A stretch of DNA of 28,469 nucleotides, taken from positions 1 to 28,469 of IMG/VR virus record IMGVR_UViG_3300021507_000008, one strand, 5' to 3'. Origin of the DNA: a virus. The position numbers and the translations under genes are program-made. This document shows, one piece after another, positions 1 to 5,831 of the stretch. The notes beneath the pieces were generated by a model that was given only the letters and a program-made list of their open reading frames with translations, had not been told where the DNA came from and searched no databases. The first letter of the stretch is position 1. Each line of letters starts with the position of its first letter.

Positions 1-10
1 CACCTTTCGA

Positions 11-420
11 TTTGCGGCGTTCCGCAAAGTTATAAACCCCTCGGTAAGCTCTGCAGTCAAGAACCTTTCCGAGAAAGGTTCTGACAGACTCCAAAGCGTA
101 ATGGAAAACCATTGCAGCCCTCCCGCGGCTCGTTCGGGTGCGGTTGTCTTCCACACGCTTTCCAGGCAGAAGCGTGTGTCAGCAACTTCCCACACCCTCT
201 TCTGCCGCGTCCGGGCTGCTTAACGCCTCCATTACCTCAAATTCTTCTTTTCTTTCTTTGCGCCGGCGCGTAGCGCCGGCTGATGGCTGTGATGCGCGCA
301 TCTGTCGAGATGCGCTTAGATACGCTTTTTCCTTTTCTTTGAGAAAGAAAAGAAAAAGCTTAGCAAAAAGAAAAGAAACGTGCTGCTCGCTCGTTCGTCT
401 GCTCACTCGCTCGCAGCACG
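11..420. other. Cluster of perfect hairpins in non-coding DNA
   Basis: Many short perfect inverted repeats follow one another with small loops. They are 11-17/22-28 (7 bp), 60-68/74-82 (9 bp, AGAACCTTT), 100-104/109-113 (5 bp, AAAA loop), 152-160/170-178 (9 bp), 262-269/273-280 (8 bp, all G/C), 296-303/308-315 (8 bp), 324-340/344-359 (about 16 bp, A/T-rich with one bulge) and 379-386/413-420 (8 bp). Open reading frames here carry no ribosome binding site and have simple, biased composition, so I treat the stretch as non-coding. The density suggests a folded RNA rather than isolated terminators. These pairings are seen directly; function is inferred. Confidence 0.7.
30..36 (+). promoter_or_regulatory. 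TATA-box-like promoter for the structured region
   Basis: TTATAAA is centred at 33. Archaeal transcription normally starts about 22-27 nt beyond the TATA centre, which is near base 57-60, exactly where the 9-bp hairpin 60-82 begins. No start codon with a ribosome binding site follows for about 1.4 kb, so a non-coding transcript is the simplest reading. An archaeal host is assumed. Confidence 0.4.
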
Positions 421-582
421 GTCATGTAGGGTCCACGCATTCTGGCGTCGTAACACGACCCGCAAAGTTCACACGAACCACACAGTTTGAAGTCGTAGCA
501 GAAACCGCATAGCGCCCTGCTCGGTAGGTAACAGGAAACGCATATTCCAGCCGCTCCGGGCATTCACTCCGTTCGCTTTGTC

Positions 583-655
583 GGTTTAAAGCATTTGAAG
601 TTTTGCTCGGCAGAGCGAGCAAAACCAAGTCCTTCGGATTCAAATGCCTTAAACC
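583..655. repeat. Three-stem palindromic module, copy A
   Basis: The outer stem pairs 583-599 with 639-655 (7 bp, one A/C mismatch, 9 bp). Inside are a hairpin pairing 600-609 with 616-625 and a short hairpin at 627-639 (AGTCC with GGATT, TTC loop). The design is repeated at 686-756 with base changes on both sides of each stem, which argues that base pairing is conserved. Confidence 0.75.
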
Positions 656-685
656 TCCCTCTCTGCCCTCTCTTCAGTTCTGTTC

Positions 686-756
686 GGGTTTAAAGCGTTT
701 GAAGTTTCGCTCTTCGAGCGAAACCAAGCCCTTCCGGGTTCAAACGCCTTAAACCC
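686..756. repeat. Three-stem palindromic module, copy B
   Basis: The outer stem pairs 686-703 with 739-756. The inner hairpin pairs 704-712 with 716-724, and a third short stem (AGCCC with GGGTT) follows. Compared with copy A, one base pair has changed from T-A to C-G in each of the three stems (GCATTTGAA to GCGTTTGAA with its partner, GTTTTGCTC to GTTTCGCTC with its partner, AGTCC to AGCCC with its partner). This is covariation seen within a single genome. Confidence 0.75.
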
Positions 757-904
757 TTCCACCATGTTTCCGTTGCATCGTTCATGCCCTCCGCGGCTGG
801 AACACACATTTCCCGTTACCTCCACGCCAGTGCGCCACACAGTTTCCGCTACTTCGTTCAAACCGCATAATTCGTGCTGAACCTCACAACTCGTGTTACG
901 GTCG

Positions 905-1395
905 CATGCAAGAGGGGCTGCTGGCCCAACCAACCAGCAGCCCCTCGACATTCACCCGCCCGCCCTCGTTGTCTACCCACTCGCCATGCGTGCGGGACGG
1001 TAGAACCAGCGTGGTCGCGACGAAGGTTTTAATATCTACAAGTCTCGCGACGTTGCGCGATTTAAAACCTTCGCCTGCTTCGCAGGTTGCGGAATGGCGG
1101 GTCATACGAAAGCCATAATAATTGCCAAGCCTCACGGCTTGTGCATTTTATTGCCTTTCGCCGTTCCGGTTCAGCCCTCCGCTACGCGGACGGCTGACTC
1201 TGACCCGCCATTCCGCAATCGCGCCCCGCTGGTCTTGTCCCGTCCCGCACGCCATGCAAGGGGGGCTGCCATCGAACCCTAAGTTGCGAACCGTCTGCCC
1301 GCCTTTTGCCGGCAGCCCCCCGACATTCGCACGCTTCCGTAGCTTATAGCCACCATGCACGCTCACGTCACTCTGAAGGTGACTCAAGCGTGCAT
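905..1395. other. Nested multi-branch inverted-repeat structure
   Basis: A closing helix pairs 988-1000 with 1240-1252 (13 bp perfect), continued by 1005-1010/1228-1233 and 1016-1020/1219-1223. Inside it lie hairpin 1021-1032/1062-1073 (12 bp), hairpin 1074-1078/1082-1086, and a 17-bp perfect helix pairing 1088-1104 with 1201-1217, which encloses further hairpins. The unit is flanked by two related G-rich hairpins, 912-924/934-946 and 1260-1270/1311-1321. Each is preceded by CATGCAAG and followed by CGACATTC. A further 9-bp stem with an inner 5-bp stem lies at 1355-1395. The helices are compatible with one another, as expected for a folded RNA. Confidence 0.7.
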
Positions 1396-1520
1396 CCCCC
1401 ACCCATCCAGGGGCGTGCGCCCATCCCCCCCGCACGCCCTTTCGTCCAACCAAAATCGAACAAATCAGAATAGAGAAGATAAGAAAAGATAAGATTAAGA
1501 TAGGAGGGATGAGAGGGGAG

Positions 1521-1703
1521 ATGAGGGCGAAGGGCAAATTTCACGGCAGTTATGACGGTGTAATCATCAAGTACGAGCAGAGGAGAGTAAAGCGCCGGTT
1601 CTCTTGTGGGTGTGTAATCCTTGAGAATGGTGAGCGTTTGTATTGTATGAAGCACTGGAGTAGGGCACGGATAAAAGAGAAGGAGGAGAAGAAAGAGAGA
1701 TGA
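1521..1703 (+). CDS. Small basic Cys-containing protein, unknown function
   Basis: This 60-residue protein is very basic and has a central CGC ... YCMKHW segment, giving C-x-C and C-x2-H ligands that could bind one zinc ion. The start at 1521 is preferred because the purine-rich GGAGGG at 1502-1507 lies a normal distance upstream. The in-frame ATG at 1509 abuts that ribosome binding site and would add four residues. It is the first gene of the left operon, and its stop overlaps the start of the next gene as ATGA. A nucleic-acid-binding role is plausible from charge and zinc motif, but I do not recognise the family. Confidence 0.65.
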   Translation: MRAKGKFHGSYDGVIIKYEQRRVKRRFSCGCVILENGERLYCMKHWSRARIKEKEEKKER

Positions 1704-1843
1704 GGTTAAAGGTGCGTATAAAGCGCTGGTGGAAGCTATCAAAGACCGCACACCTGTTGCGGAAATACGGAGTGATAGAACTGCTGGAGATACTGGTGTT
1801 TGGGCTAATCTTAATCCTCTTAGCGAGGATATTTGGGTGTTAA
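1700..1843 (+). CDS. Small membrane peptide with one transmembrane helix
   Basis: This 47-residue protein has a basic N-terminus (MRLKVRIKRWWK) followed by a C-terminal hydrophobic stretch of about 16 residues (ILVFGLILILLARIFG), as in a single-pass peptide with the basic end inside the cell. Its ATG overlaps the preceding stop codon (ATGA), so translation is probably coupled. The stop is directly followed by the tRNA-like element at 1844. Function is unknown; a membrane-acting viral peptide is possible. Confidence 0.6.
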   Translation: MRLKVRIKRWWKLSKTAHLLRKYGVIELLEILVFGLILILLARIFGC

Positions 1844-1897
1844 TGCCCTCGCGCAGTTATTGGGCGCATCAACCGGGTTCAAATCCCGGTGGGGGCA
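1844..1897 (+). other. tRNA-like element lacking the anticodon arm
   Basis: The acceptor arms TGCCCTC (1844-1850) and GGGGGCA (1891-1897) pair over 7 bp with one G-T pair. The D-arm is GCGC, loop AGTTATTGG, GCGC. The T-arm is CCGGG, loop TTCAAAT, CCCGG, a canonical B-box. Between D-arm and T-arm only ATCAA remains where about 25 nt holding the anticodon stem-loop and variable loop should be. It therefore cannot decode. No CCA is encoded, as is common in archaea. It sits between the stop codon of one small gene and the ribosome binding site of the next. It may be a deleted tRNA gene, an integration scar, or a processing signal for RNase P and tRNase Z within the operon transcript. Confidence 0.75.
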
Positions 1898-1915
1898 ATC
1901 GGAGGTGAAGAGAAG

Positions 1916-2197
1916 ATGGAGGAAGCCTTCGGGCATAATGAAGAAGAAGAGATAGGAGTGGCGGGCAGTGGCGAGCCCGCCACACTTAAGAGGAACGCCA
2001 TAAAGGGCTATGTGAGAGGGATAATGATTAGGATATATCCCCCGATGATTAAAGGAGGGTTGGCAACAATAGAGGTCGGCAACGGTTTACAGATTGTCGA
2101 TTGTTGCAGGTTCTGTAAACCGGTTCTGGTATGGAAAACCGCAGAGCTGTTGCACACATATCTTAGCCTGCATGAGGTCAAAGGAGGTGCATGTTAA
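1916..2197 (+). CDS. Hypothetical protein with CxxC motif
   Basis: This 93-residue protein has an acidic N-terminus of about 15 residues and a central basic part. A C-terminal segment DCCRFCKPVLVWKT carries closely spaced cysteines. The ATG at 1916 has a strong ribosome binding site GGAGGTGA at 1901-1908. An in-frame GTG at 1889 lies inside the tRNA-like element and is rejected. The gene ends just before the ribosome binding site of the following gene. The family is not recognised. Confidence 0.65.
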   Translation: MEEAFGHNEEEEIGVAGSGEPATLKRNAIKGYVRGIMIRIYPPMIKGGLATIEVGNGLQIVDCCRFCKPVLVWKTAELLHTYLSLHEVKGGAC

Positions 2198-2198
2198 G

Positions 2199-2414
2199 AT
2201 GGTATCCGGCGATATAGAAAACGATTTTGGCGAGATTATTGCTGTGGAATACGGGAAGGCAGACCTTGAGACCGGCGAGGTAGATTATGAGGTTCTGGAA
2301 TTTGGCGGCATTCCGGATTCAGAGGAGGACTTCGAGACTGAGGATGAATTTGAGACCCTGGAATTGGGGGAGAACAACTCCCCACATCCAGGACATGAAG
2401 GAGGTGAGTATTAA
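2199..2414 (+). CDS. Small highly acidic protein
   Basis: This 71-residue protein is strongly acidic, with many Glu and Asp, especially at residues 25-60 (for example DSEEDFETEDEFETLE). It has no cysteines and no membrane segment. The ATG at 2199 follows AAGGAGGTG at 2181-2189. The charge suggests a DNA mimic or a protein that binds a basic partner, but this is inference and the family is not recognised. Confidence 0.6.
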   Translation: MVSGDIENDFGEIIAVEYGKADLETGEVDYEVLEFGGIPDSEEDFETEDEFETLELGENNSPHPGHEGGEY

Positions 2415-2415
2415 G

Positions 2416-2679
2416 ATGGCAAAGCAGCAGCAGAAGAAGGAGCTAAAAATCATATTTGAGGACTTCCCGGAGAATACGGTATTCAACGGCAACATCACGT
2501 GGGAGCAGCTCAGGGCGAAGATGGAGGAACGCATACGGAACTTCACGCCACAGCTCACAGCAAGGGGCATCCGCAAAGTAGAGGTTGGCAGCATCGGGTG
2601 GTTCTATATCAGGAACAGGACACGCGGGCGATTCGTACCGTTGAACTCGATGTTCTTTGCGCGGTTGTTGAAGCGATAA
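2416..2679 (+). CDS. Small basic hypothetical protein
   Basis: This 87-residue protein starts with a Lys/Gln-rich stretch (MAKQQQKKELK) and continues with an alpha/beta pattern ending in a basic tail. The ATG at 2416 follows GGAGGTGA at 2400-2407. Its opposite charge to the acidic protein just upstream makes a complex between the two conceivable, though nothing in the sequence proves it. The family is not recognised. Confidence 0.6.
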   Translation: MAKQQQKKELKIIFEDFPENTVFNGNITWEQLRAKMEERIRNFTPQLTARGIRKVEVGSIGWFYIRNRTRGRFVPLNSMFFARLLKR

Positions 2680-2701
2680 GGATAAGGAGGTGAGAAAAGA
2701 A

Positions 2702-2887
2702 ATGGAAGTCAAAAAAGGCGATAAGGTGAAAATCTTCAGGGCGGGCTTTTGGTTCGCTACTGGTGAGGTGGTTTCAGTTCAGAACGAGATAGCCACAGTA
2801 GTCTACAAAGGCGCTTTCGGTGTGTGGCATACTTTGAAAGGGCATGTACGCCATCTTTCAGTCATCAAGGAGGAGGGAGGGTGCTGA
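2702..2887 (+). CDS. Small SH3-like barrel protein
   Basis: This 61-residue protein opens with VKKGDKVKIF, then has alternating short beta strands with glycine turns (TGEVVSV, ATVVYKG). The pattern resembles KOW or SH3-like small barrels that bind nucleic acid or protein. That is a fold-level inference from strand pattern. The ATG at 2702 follows AAGGAGGTGA; the GTG at 2690 inside that ribosome binding site is rejected. Confidence 0.6.
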   Translation: MEVKKGDKVKIFRAGFWFATGEVVSVQNEIATVVYKGAFGVWHTLKGHVRHLSVIKEEGGC

Positions 2888-2889
2888 AG

Positions 2890-3084
2890 ATGCAGAAAAC
2901 CCTTTCTTCTTTTCTTTCATTGAAAACAGTCAAGTGCGATCACTGCGGTAGAGTGTACACCGGCGAAGAGTTCTTCGCGCTGGAGTTCATTGGTCATAAC
3001 ATAATTTGGGACTTCGATTATCGCCGCTGCGCAGATTGTGGTGAAGAGATCACACCGCTGAAGCTCCGGTATGTTGGAGAGTGA
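2890..3084 (+). CDS. Small zinc-ribbon protein
   Basis: This 64-residue protein has CDHC at residues 16-19 and CADC near residue 48, a C-x2-C ... C-x2-C arrangement spaced about 30 residues, typical of a zinc ribbon. The start at 2890 follows a GGAGGAGGGAGG ribosome binding site; GTG at 2881 is an alternative. Such proteins are common in archaea and their viruses and often bind nucleic acid or transcription factors. No specific partner can be named. Confidence 0.65.
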   Translation: MQKTLSSFLSLKTVKCDHCGRVYTGEEFFALEFIGHNIIWDFDYRRCADCGEEITPLKLRYVGE

Positions 3085-3109
3085 GCGGGGCGGGGGCGAT
3101 GAACCCCGC
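3085..3109 (+). other. GC-rich intergenic hairpin
   Basis: GCGGGG (3085-3090) pairs with CCCCGC (3104-3109) just after the zinc-ribbon stop codon, ahead of a short T/C-rich stretch. It could attenuate transcription or protect an mRNA end. Genes continue in the same direction 40 nt further on, so it is probably not a full terminator. Confidence 0.4.
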
Positions 3110-3147
3110 ATCTTATTCCCCCTCAAAAATGGAGGTGAAAGAAAAGA

Positions 3148-3324
3148 ATGAACGCAGAAGATTTGAAGGATAGGATTGTTTCCCGTCTATATGCGGCATT
3201 TGGAGACGATACCGGCGCTCTATTTGGGATTCATGATAGAGCAGCCGTTGAGGCGATTGTGAGACAGACGTTGTTAATTGAGCACTCAGGTGCGCGAATA
3301 CAGGAGGAGGTGAAAGAAGAATGA
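3148..3324 (+). CDS. Small hypothetical protein
   Basis: This 58-residue protein is mostly helical by composition, with an acidic C-terminal tail (QEEVKEE). The start ATG at 3148 has GGAGGTGAAAG upstream at 3131-3141. Its stop overlaps the next start (ATGAATGA), indicating coupled translation. No motif is recognised. Confidence 0.55.
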   Translation: MNAEDLKDRIVSRLYAAFGDDTGALFGIHDRAAVEAIVRQTLLIEHSGARIQEEVKEE

Positions 3325-3497
3325 ATGAGCAAATAGAGGAAATAATAGCCGGTGCGTACGAGCTCTTTGATCAAGTCGAGTCTTTGCTGCTCTCCATTTC
3401 GCAGCGGATTACTAAGCTTGATCAGCGTGTACATGCTATCGAGGAGAAGATAGATGCAGCAGGGTCTTCTCTTGTTGATGGAGGTGATGAGGAATGA
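3321..3497 (+). CDS. Small coiled-coil protein
   Basis: This 58-residue protein shows a heptad-like pattern from about residue 10 to 46 (AYELFDQVESLL, ISQRITKLDQRVHAIEEK), as in a short coiled coil that would oligomerise. A ribosome binding site GGAGGAGGTGA precedes it. Both ends overlap neighbouring genes by four bases, so it belongs to a tightly coupled cluster. Function is unknown. Confidence 0.55.
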   Translation: MNEQIEEIIAGAYELFDQVESLLLSISQRITKLDQRVHAIEEKIDAAGSSLVDGGDEE

Positions 3498-3973
3498 GTG
3501 AAGAGGTTGGAGAGTTTGCATCTCAACAGCAGATCAGGAAGCTGTATGCTGTGTTACACTCCTTGGGCATCTCGCCGAAGGAGTTCAAGCAGGAGAAAGG
3601 GTTCTCTTCGTATTCCAAGTTAGGACGGTTTGAAATCTCCGAGATGATCGAAGAATTGGAACAAAAGGAGGAAGCAGTGGAGAACTCCGTGTTGGAGGAG
3701 CTCCAGGAGTCACAGGCACACGCACAATCACAGCCACAAGTGCAGCAGCAGGAGGTAGCAGCACCGGTCAATCCCATAGAGGCGCGGGTAGAAGCAGCAC
3801 TCAACGAGGTTGATGTGCTCGCACCAGTCATGCGTGCATGTGTACGTACAGCGTCCGAAGCGATTCTTGCACTACCGGAGGACATCTATGAGGAAGTGGG
3901 CGAGGACTCGCTCGGTGAGTACATTATCCGGCTCGCGGTGACTATGTTCATTCAGGTGAGCCGGAGGAGGTGA
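3494..3973 (+). CDS. Phage-type accessory protein with helical N-domain
   Basis: This 159-residue protein has an N-terminal part (residues 8-58, beginning ASQQQIRKLYAVLHSLGI) resembling the small helical module often appended to phage recombination or single-strand-annealing proteins. A Gln/Ala-rich linker (about 70-95) follows, then a helical C-terminal domain (about 96-159). The recombination link is a pattern-based guess. The ATG overlaps the previous stop (ATGA), and GGAGGTGATGAGG provides the ribosome binding site. Confidence 0.6.
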   Translation: MSEEVGEFASQQQIRKLYAVLHSLGISPKEFKQEKGFSSYSKLGRFEISEMIEELEQKEEAVENSVLEELQESQAHAQSQPQVQQQEVAAPVNPIEARVEAALNEVDVLAPVMRACVRTASEAILALPEDIYEEVGEDSLGEYIIRLAVTMFIQVSRRR

Positions 3974-3978
3974 TGACT

Positions 3979-4344
3979 ATGTCTTCAGCGATCGAGTTAC
4001 GCCGCGCTCCGGGTACTTGTTGCCCGGAGCCCGGTTGTGATCATCCAGACTTCGATTATTCCGCTTGCCCCAACTGCTCTCGCTGCTGCATCTTGTGCAA
4101 GCGTCAGCCGCACTACGAGTACGTCGAAACGCCCGTCAAGTGTGATGCATGCCATGCGCGCCTGTTCGCACTCGCGCGTGTATTCCAGCGTCATTTACAG
4201 CGCCATCGTAAGATTGTATGGTTCATTTGTCCCGTCTGTGATCAGGAGCTGCACTTTGCGCTGCGGCATCTCACTACCGGTGACAGTTCTACGCGAGGCC
4301 TCACATCGGTAGAGGTAGAGATAGGAGGTGAGAAACGAGAATGA
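3979..4344 (+). CDS. Cysteine-rich multi-zinc protein
   Basis: This 121-residue protein has several paired cysteines: CPNC-SRCC-ILC near residue 30, CDAC near residue 52 and CPVC near residue 81, with surrounding histidines. It probably binds two or three zinc ions. A CHARLFALARVFQRHLQRH stretch has C2H2-like spacing. The GGAGGAGG ribosome binding site best fits the ATG at 3979; ATG 3973 and GTG 3970 lie too close to it. Nucleic-acid binding is likely but unproven. Confidence 0.6.
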   Translation: MSSAIELRRAPGTCCPEPGCDHPDFDYSACPNCSRCCILCKRQPHYEYVETPVKCDACHARLFALARVFQRHLQRHRKIVWFICPVCDQELHFALRHLTTGDSSTRGLTSVEVEIGGEKRE

Positions 4345-4523
4345 GTTTAAAACTCCGCCGGTTCTTTGTAGGTACGCCGCGGTCTATCGCAGACATCAAT
4401 GACTTCCTCAGCCAGCCCAACATAGTGATCCGTCATATCTTCGTTGCTGCGCACGATGCAAATGATGACGCTATCTACATCTTCTACGAAGAACAGACCG
4501 AGCCGCAAGACAACCACGATTAG
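4341..4523 (+). CDS. Small hypothetical protein
   Basis: This 60-residue protein has a basic N-terminus and an acidic C-terminus (EEQTEPQDNHD), with a central beta-rich segment. The start overlaps the previous stop (ATGA) and GGAGGTGAG lies 8-16 nt upstream. It is the last gene of the left operon, followed by a run of Ts. The family is not recognised. Confidence 0.55.
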   Translation: MSLKLRRFFVGTPRSIADINDFLSQPNIVIRHIFVAAHDANDDAIYIFYEEQTEPQDNHD

Positions 4524-4534
4524 GCTGCATCTTG

Positions 4535-4541
4535 TTTTTTT
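4535..4541 (+). terminator. T-run terminator after left operon
   Basis: Seven consecutive Ts, extended by CCCTCC, lie 12 nt after the last stop codon of the left operon. Archaeal RNA polymerase terminates on T-runs without needing a hairpin. The following 860 nt hold no gene, which supports an operon end here. Confidence 0.5.
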
Positions 4542-4669
4542 CCCTCCGTCTTCTCTCCCCGCTTCTCTCTCATTCCTCTATTACCTCGGATTCTAATTCA
4601 AGTCCCGCCACCCGCCCTCCAAGCCTTGTTCTGCCCGCCCGCACTTTTGCCGTTCTCTTCCTTGCCGGA

Positions 4670-4818
4670 GGCACGCAGCGGCATCGTCTCCATTTCGAGG
4701 GCGAATTCCCCCCCCTGAAACGCCCCCCCTCTCCGCTTCCATAGCTATGAAATGTTGCGCCAGTCGGCTGAACTGTGCTGCGTGCCTTTCCGTGGAACGT
4801 CAGAGGGGGGGAATTCGC
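4670..4818. repeat. Interleaved inverted repeats
   Basis: GGCACGCAGC (4670-4679) is the exact inverse of 4777-4786, and GCGAATTCCCCCCC (4701-4714) is the exact inverse of 4805-4818. The order is A, B, A', B', so both pairings together would form a pseudoknot in RNA, or they could be alternative states. Confidence 0.7.
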
Positions 4819-4972
4819 TTGTGCCCTTTCTTCGTTGCCGCCGTAGCTCTTGCCGCACGTAGCTCTCTTCGCTGCTTTGTCTCTACCGCAGCTCTCAGCT
4901 CTTACTATGCCTACCGCTGCTCGTAGCCGCCGTTGATACTGCTACTCGTCCTTACCGCTGCTCCAAGGCTTC

Positions 4973-5043
4973 ACCATAGCTCTTGTCCTCCTATGCTTAA
5001 GACTGCTTCTTGCCTGAACCATAGCTCTTGTCTCCTATGCTTA
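4973..5043 (+). repeat. Two direct copies of a 26-27 nt unit
   Basis: ACCATAGCTCTTGTC...TATGCTTA occurs at 4973-4999 and 5018-5043, differing by one small indel. It belongs to a wider run of related GCTCTT/CCGCTGCT-type units from about 4840. Confidence 0.65.
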
Positions 5044-5076
5044 CCGTTGCTCTTTGCTTATCCTTTGCTGCTGGCA

Positions 5077-5123
5077 TTCACCATATCAAATTCACCATAT
5101 CAAATTCAATTCACCATATCAGA
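5077..5123 (+). repeat. Tandem 14-mer repeat
   Basis: TTCACCATATCAAA occurs at 5077-5090 and 5091-5104, and again at 5110-5123 with one change near the end. Short iterons of this sort are typical of origins or regulatory sites. Confidence 0.65.
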
Positions 5124-5201
5124 ATCACAAGTCTATCAGTCCCACTTCTCTACGTACTCATGTCATTTTCAGCCGCTATCGAAATTTCGCGCGCCCTCAG
5201 G

Positions 5202-5208
5202 TATAAAA
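5202..5208 (+). promoter_or_regulatory. TATA-box-like promoter for middle operon
   Basis: TATAAAA is preceded by CCTCAGG and followed by no start codon until 5386. It is the best promoter candidate for the operon that runs to the terminase, giving a leader of about 150 nt. Confidence 0.4.
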
Positions 5209-5385
5209 CCATTAACCCACATCTTTCATTCGCACCAGCGTGATTTTTCAGCATGGTCTTTCCCACACCTACCTCTTCTGACATATCCAGCCGCCGGACA
5301 TGTTCATATTCCCCGGTTTTCTGTTATCTAACCGTCAGCCTTATCATACCTTATCCTCTATCATCATAGCGGAGGTGATACCAAC

Positions 5386-5643
5386 ATGGAATATGTACCT
5401 TGTAGGTATTTGGATTATGAACCACACTACGACGCTGAACTACGAACTGCCGCGCCCGACTTCCCACATGTCAGGTATTGGCATCGTACCAAAGTGCCCT
5501 TCGAGGGTGCACCGCGCAACGTCCAGTTCTGTCGCAAACGCGGGCGCATCGCCGGCATATTTCAGTGCTATACCGGAGAGCTCGAATGTTATGAACCAGT
5601 TGAGAATGAGGGAGCAGGAGGTGAGCATCAATGCCAAAAGTGA
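5386..5643 (+). CDS. Hypothetical protein
   Basis: This 85-residue protein is rich in Tyr, Arg and Glu, with four cysteines (C6, and FC, QC and EC further on) that do not form clear paired zinc motifs. The ATG at 5386 follows GCGGAGGTGATA. It opens the middle operon and overlaps the next gene by 13 nt. I do not recognise the family. Confidence 0.55.
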   Translation: MEYVPCRYLDYEPHYDAELRTAAPDFPHVRYWHRTKVPFEGAPRNVQFCRKRGRIAGIFQCYTGELECYEPVENEGAGGEHQCQK

Positions 5644-5831
5644 GAGTCATTGAACGCAGCCGTGAGATGTCGCGCGATGCCGCGCTCAACTATCTGGTCT
5701 ATCACCTGATCCTTCAGGTGCGCAAGCGGCACCGGCTGCGGCAGGAGCTCATCGCTATCCAGAACACTATCCAAGCGATCGCCGCGGAGATCAACCGGCG
5801 TAAGAAGGAGGTGGAGGATGGCGATGAATGA
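5631..5831 (+). CDS. Small coiled-coil protein
   Basis: This 66-residue protein is basic and helical. Its central and C-terminal parts form a probable coiled coil (RLRQELIAIQNTIQAIAAEI), ending in an acidic tail. The start has GGAGGTGAGC just upstream inside the preceding gene, and it overlaps the following exonuclease gene by 14 nt. A role as an adaptor of the exonuclease is possible from position only. Confidence 0.55.
   Translation: MPKVRVIERSREMSRDAALNYLVYHLILQVRKRHRLRQELIAIQNTIQAIAAEINRRKKEVEDGDE

Larger units (their letters stand above)
60..1400 (+). ncRNA. Candidate large structured non-coding RNA
   Basis: The whole stretch between the TATA box at 30-36 and the first gene at 1521 is filled with hairpins. 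It includes two homologous modules with compensatory base changes (583-655 and 686-756) and a nested fold from 905 to 1395 with a closing helix, side hairpins and a long inner helix. No protein-coding frame has a ribosome binding site. I do not recognise RNase P RNA, SRP RNA, rRNA or any named large viral RNA such as GOLLD or ROOL. It could instead be a replication origin or an array of palindromic elements, or several shorter RNAs. The strand is chosen from the upstream TATA box and gene direction. Confidence 0.4.
4542..5385. other. Second large non-coding block
   Basis: No reading frame here has a ribosome binding site, and the frames that exist are low-complexity and pyrimidine-rich. The + strand is strongly C/T-biased. 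It contains interleaved inverted repeats (4670-4818), a run of degenerate GCT/CTC-rich units (about 4830-5060), duplicated 26-nt units (4973-4999 and 5018-5043) and a tandem 14-mer (5077-5123), then a TATA-like box at 5202. It may be a replication origin, a packaging-related site or a second non-coding RNA. Confidence 0.6.

Noticed and set aside
138-1349. Several reading frames on both strands in the first 1.4 kb
   Set aside because: They have no ribosome binding site, have biased low-complexity composition, and lie across perfect hairpins; the signal is structural rather than coding.
60-1400. An insertion sequence or IS remnant
   Set aside because: No transposase fragment is present and the repeats are internal stem-loops rather than terminal inverted repeats with target duplications.
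1148-1751. Two minus-strand frames of about 127 residues, one hydrophobic
   Set aside because: They are shadows of purine-rich + strand DNA and of the small + strand genes, without a start site signal.
1844-1897. A functional tRNA gene
   Set aside because: The anticodon stem-loop is missing, so it cannot decode; no intron or separate half carrying an anticodon was found nearby.
4970-5123. A CRISPR array
   Set aside because: The units are only 14-27 nt, adjacent or degenerate, without regular unique spacers or cas genes.
4532-5331. Frames of 70-132 residues in the second non-coding block
   Set aside because: They have no ribosome binding site, are repetitive Leu/Ser/Pro-rich translations of C/T-rich DNA, and overlap inverted and tandem repeats.
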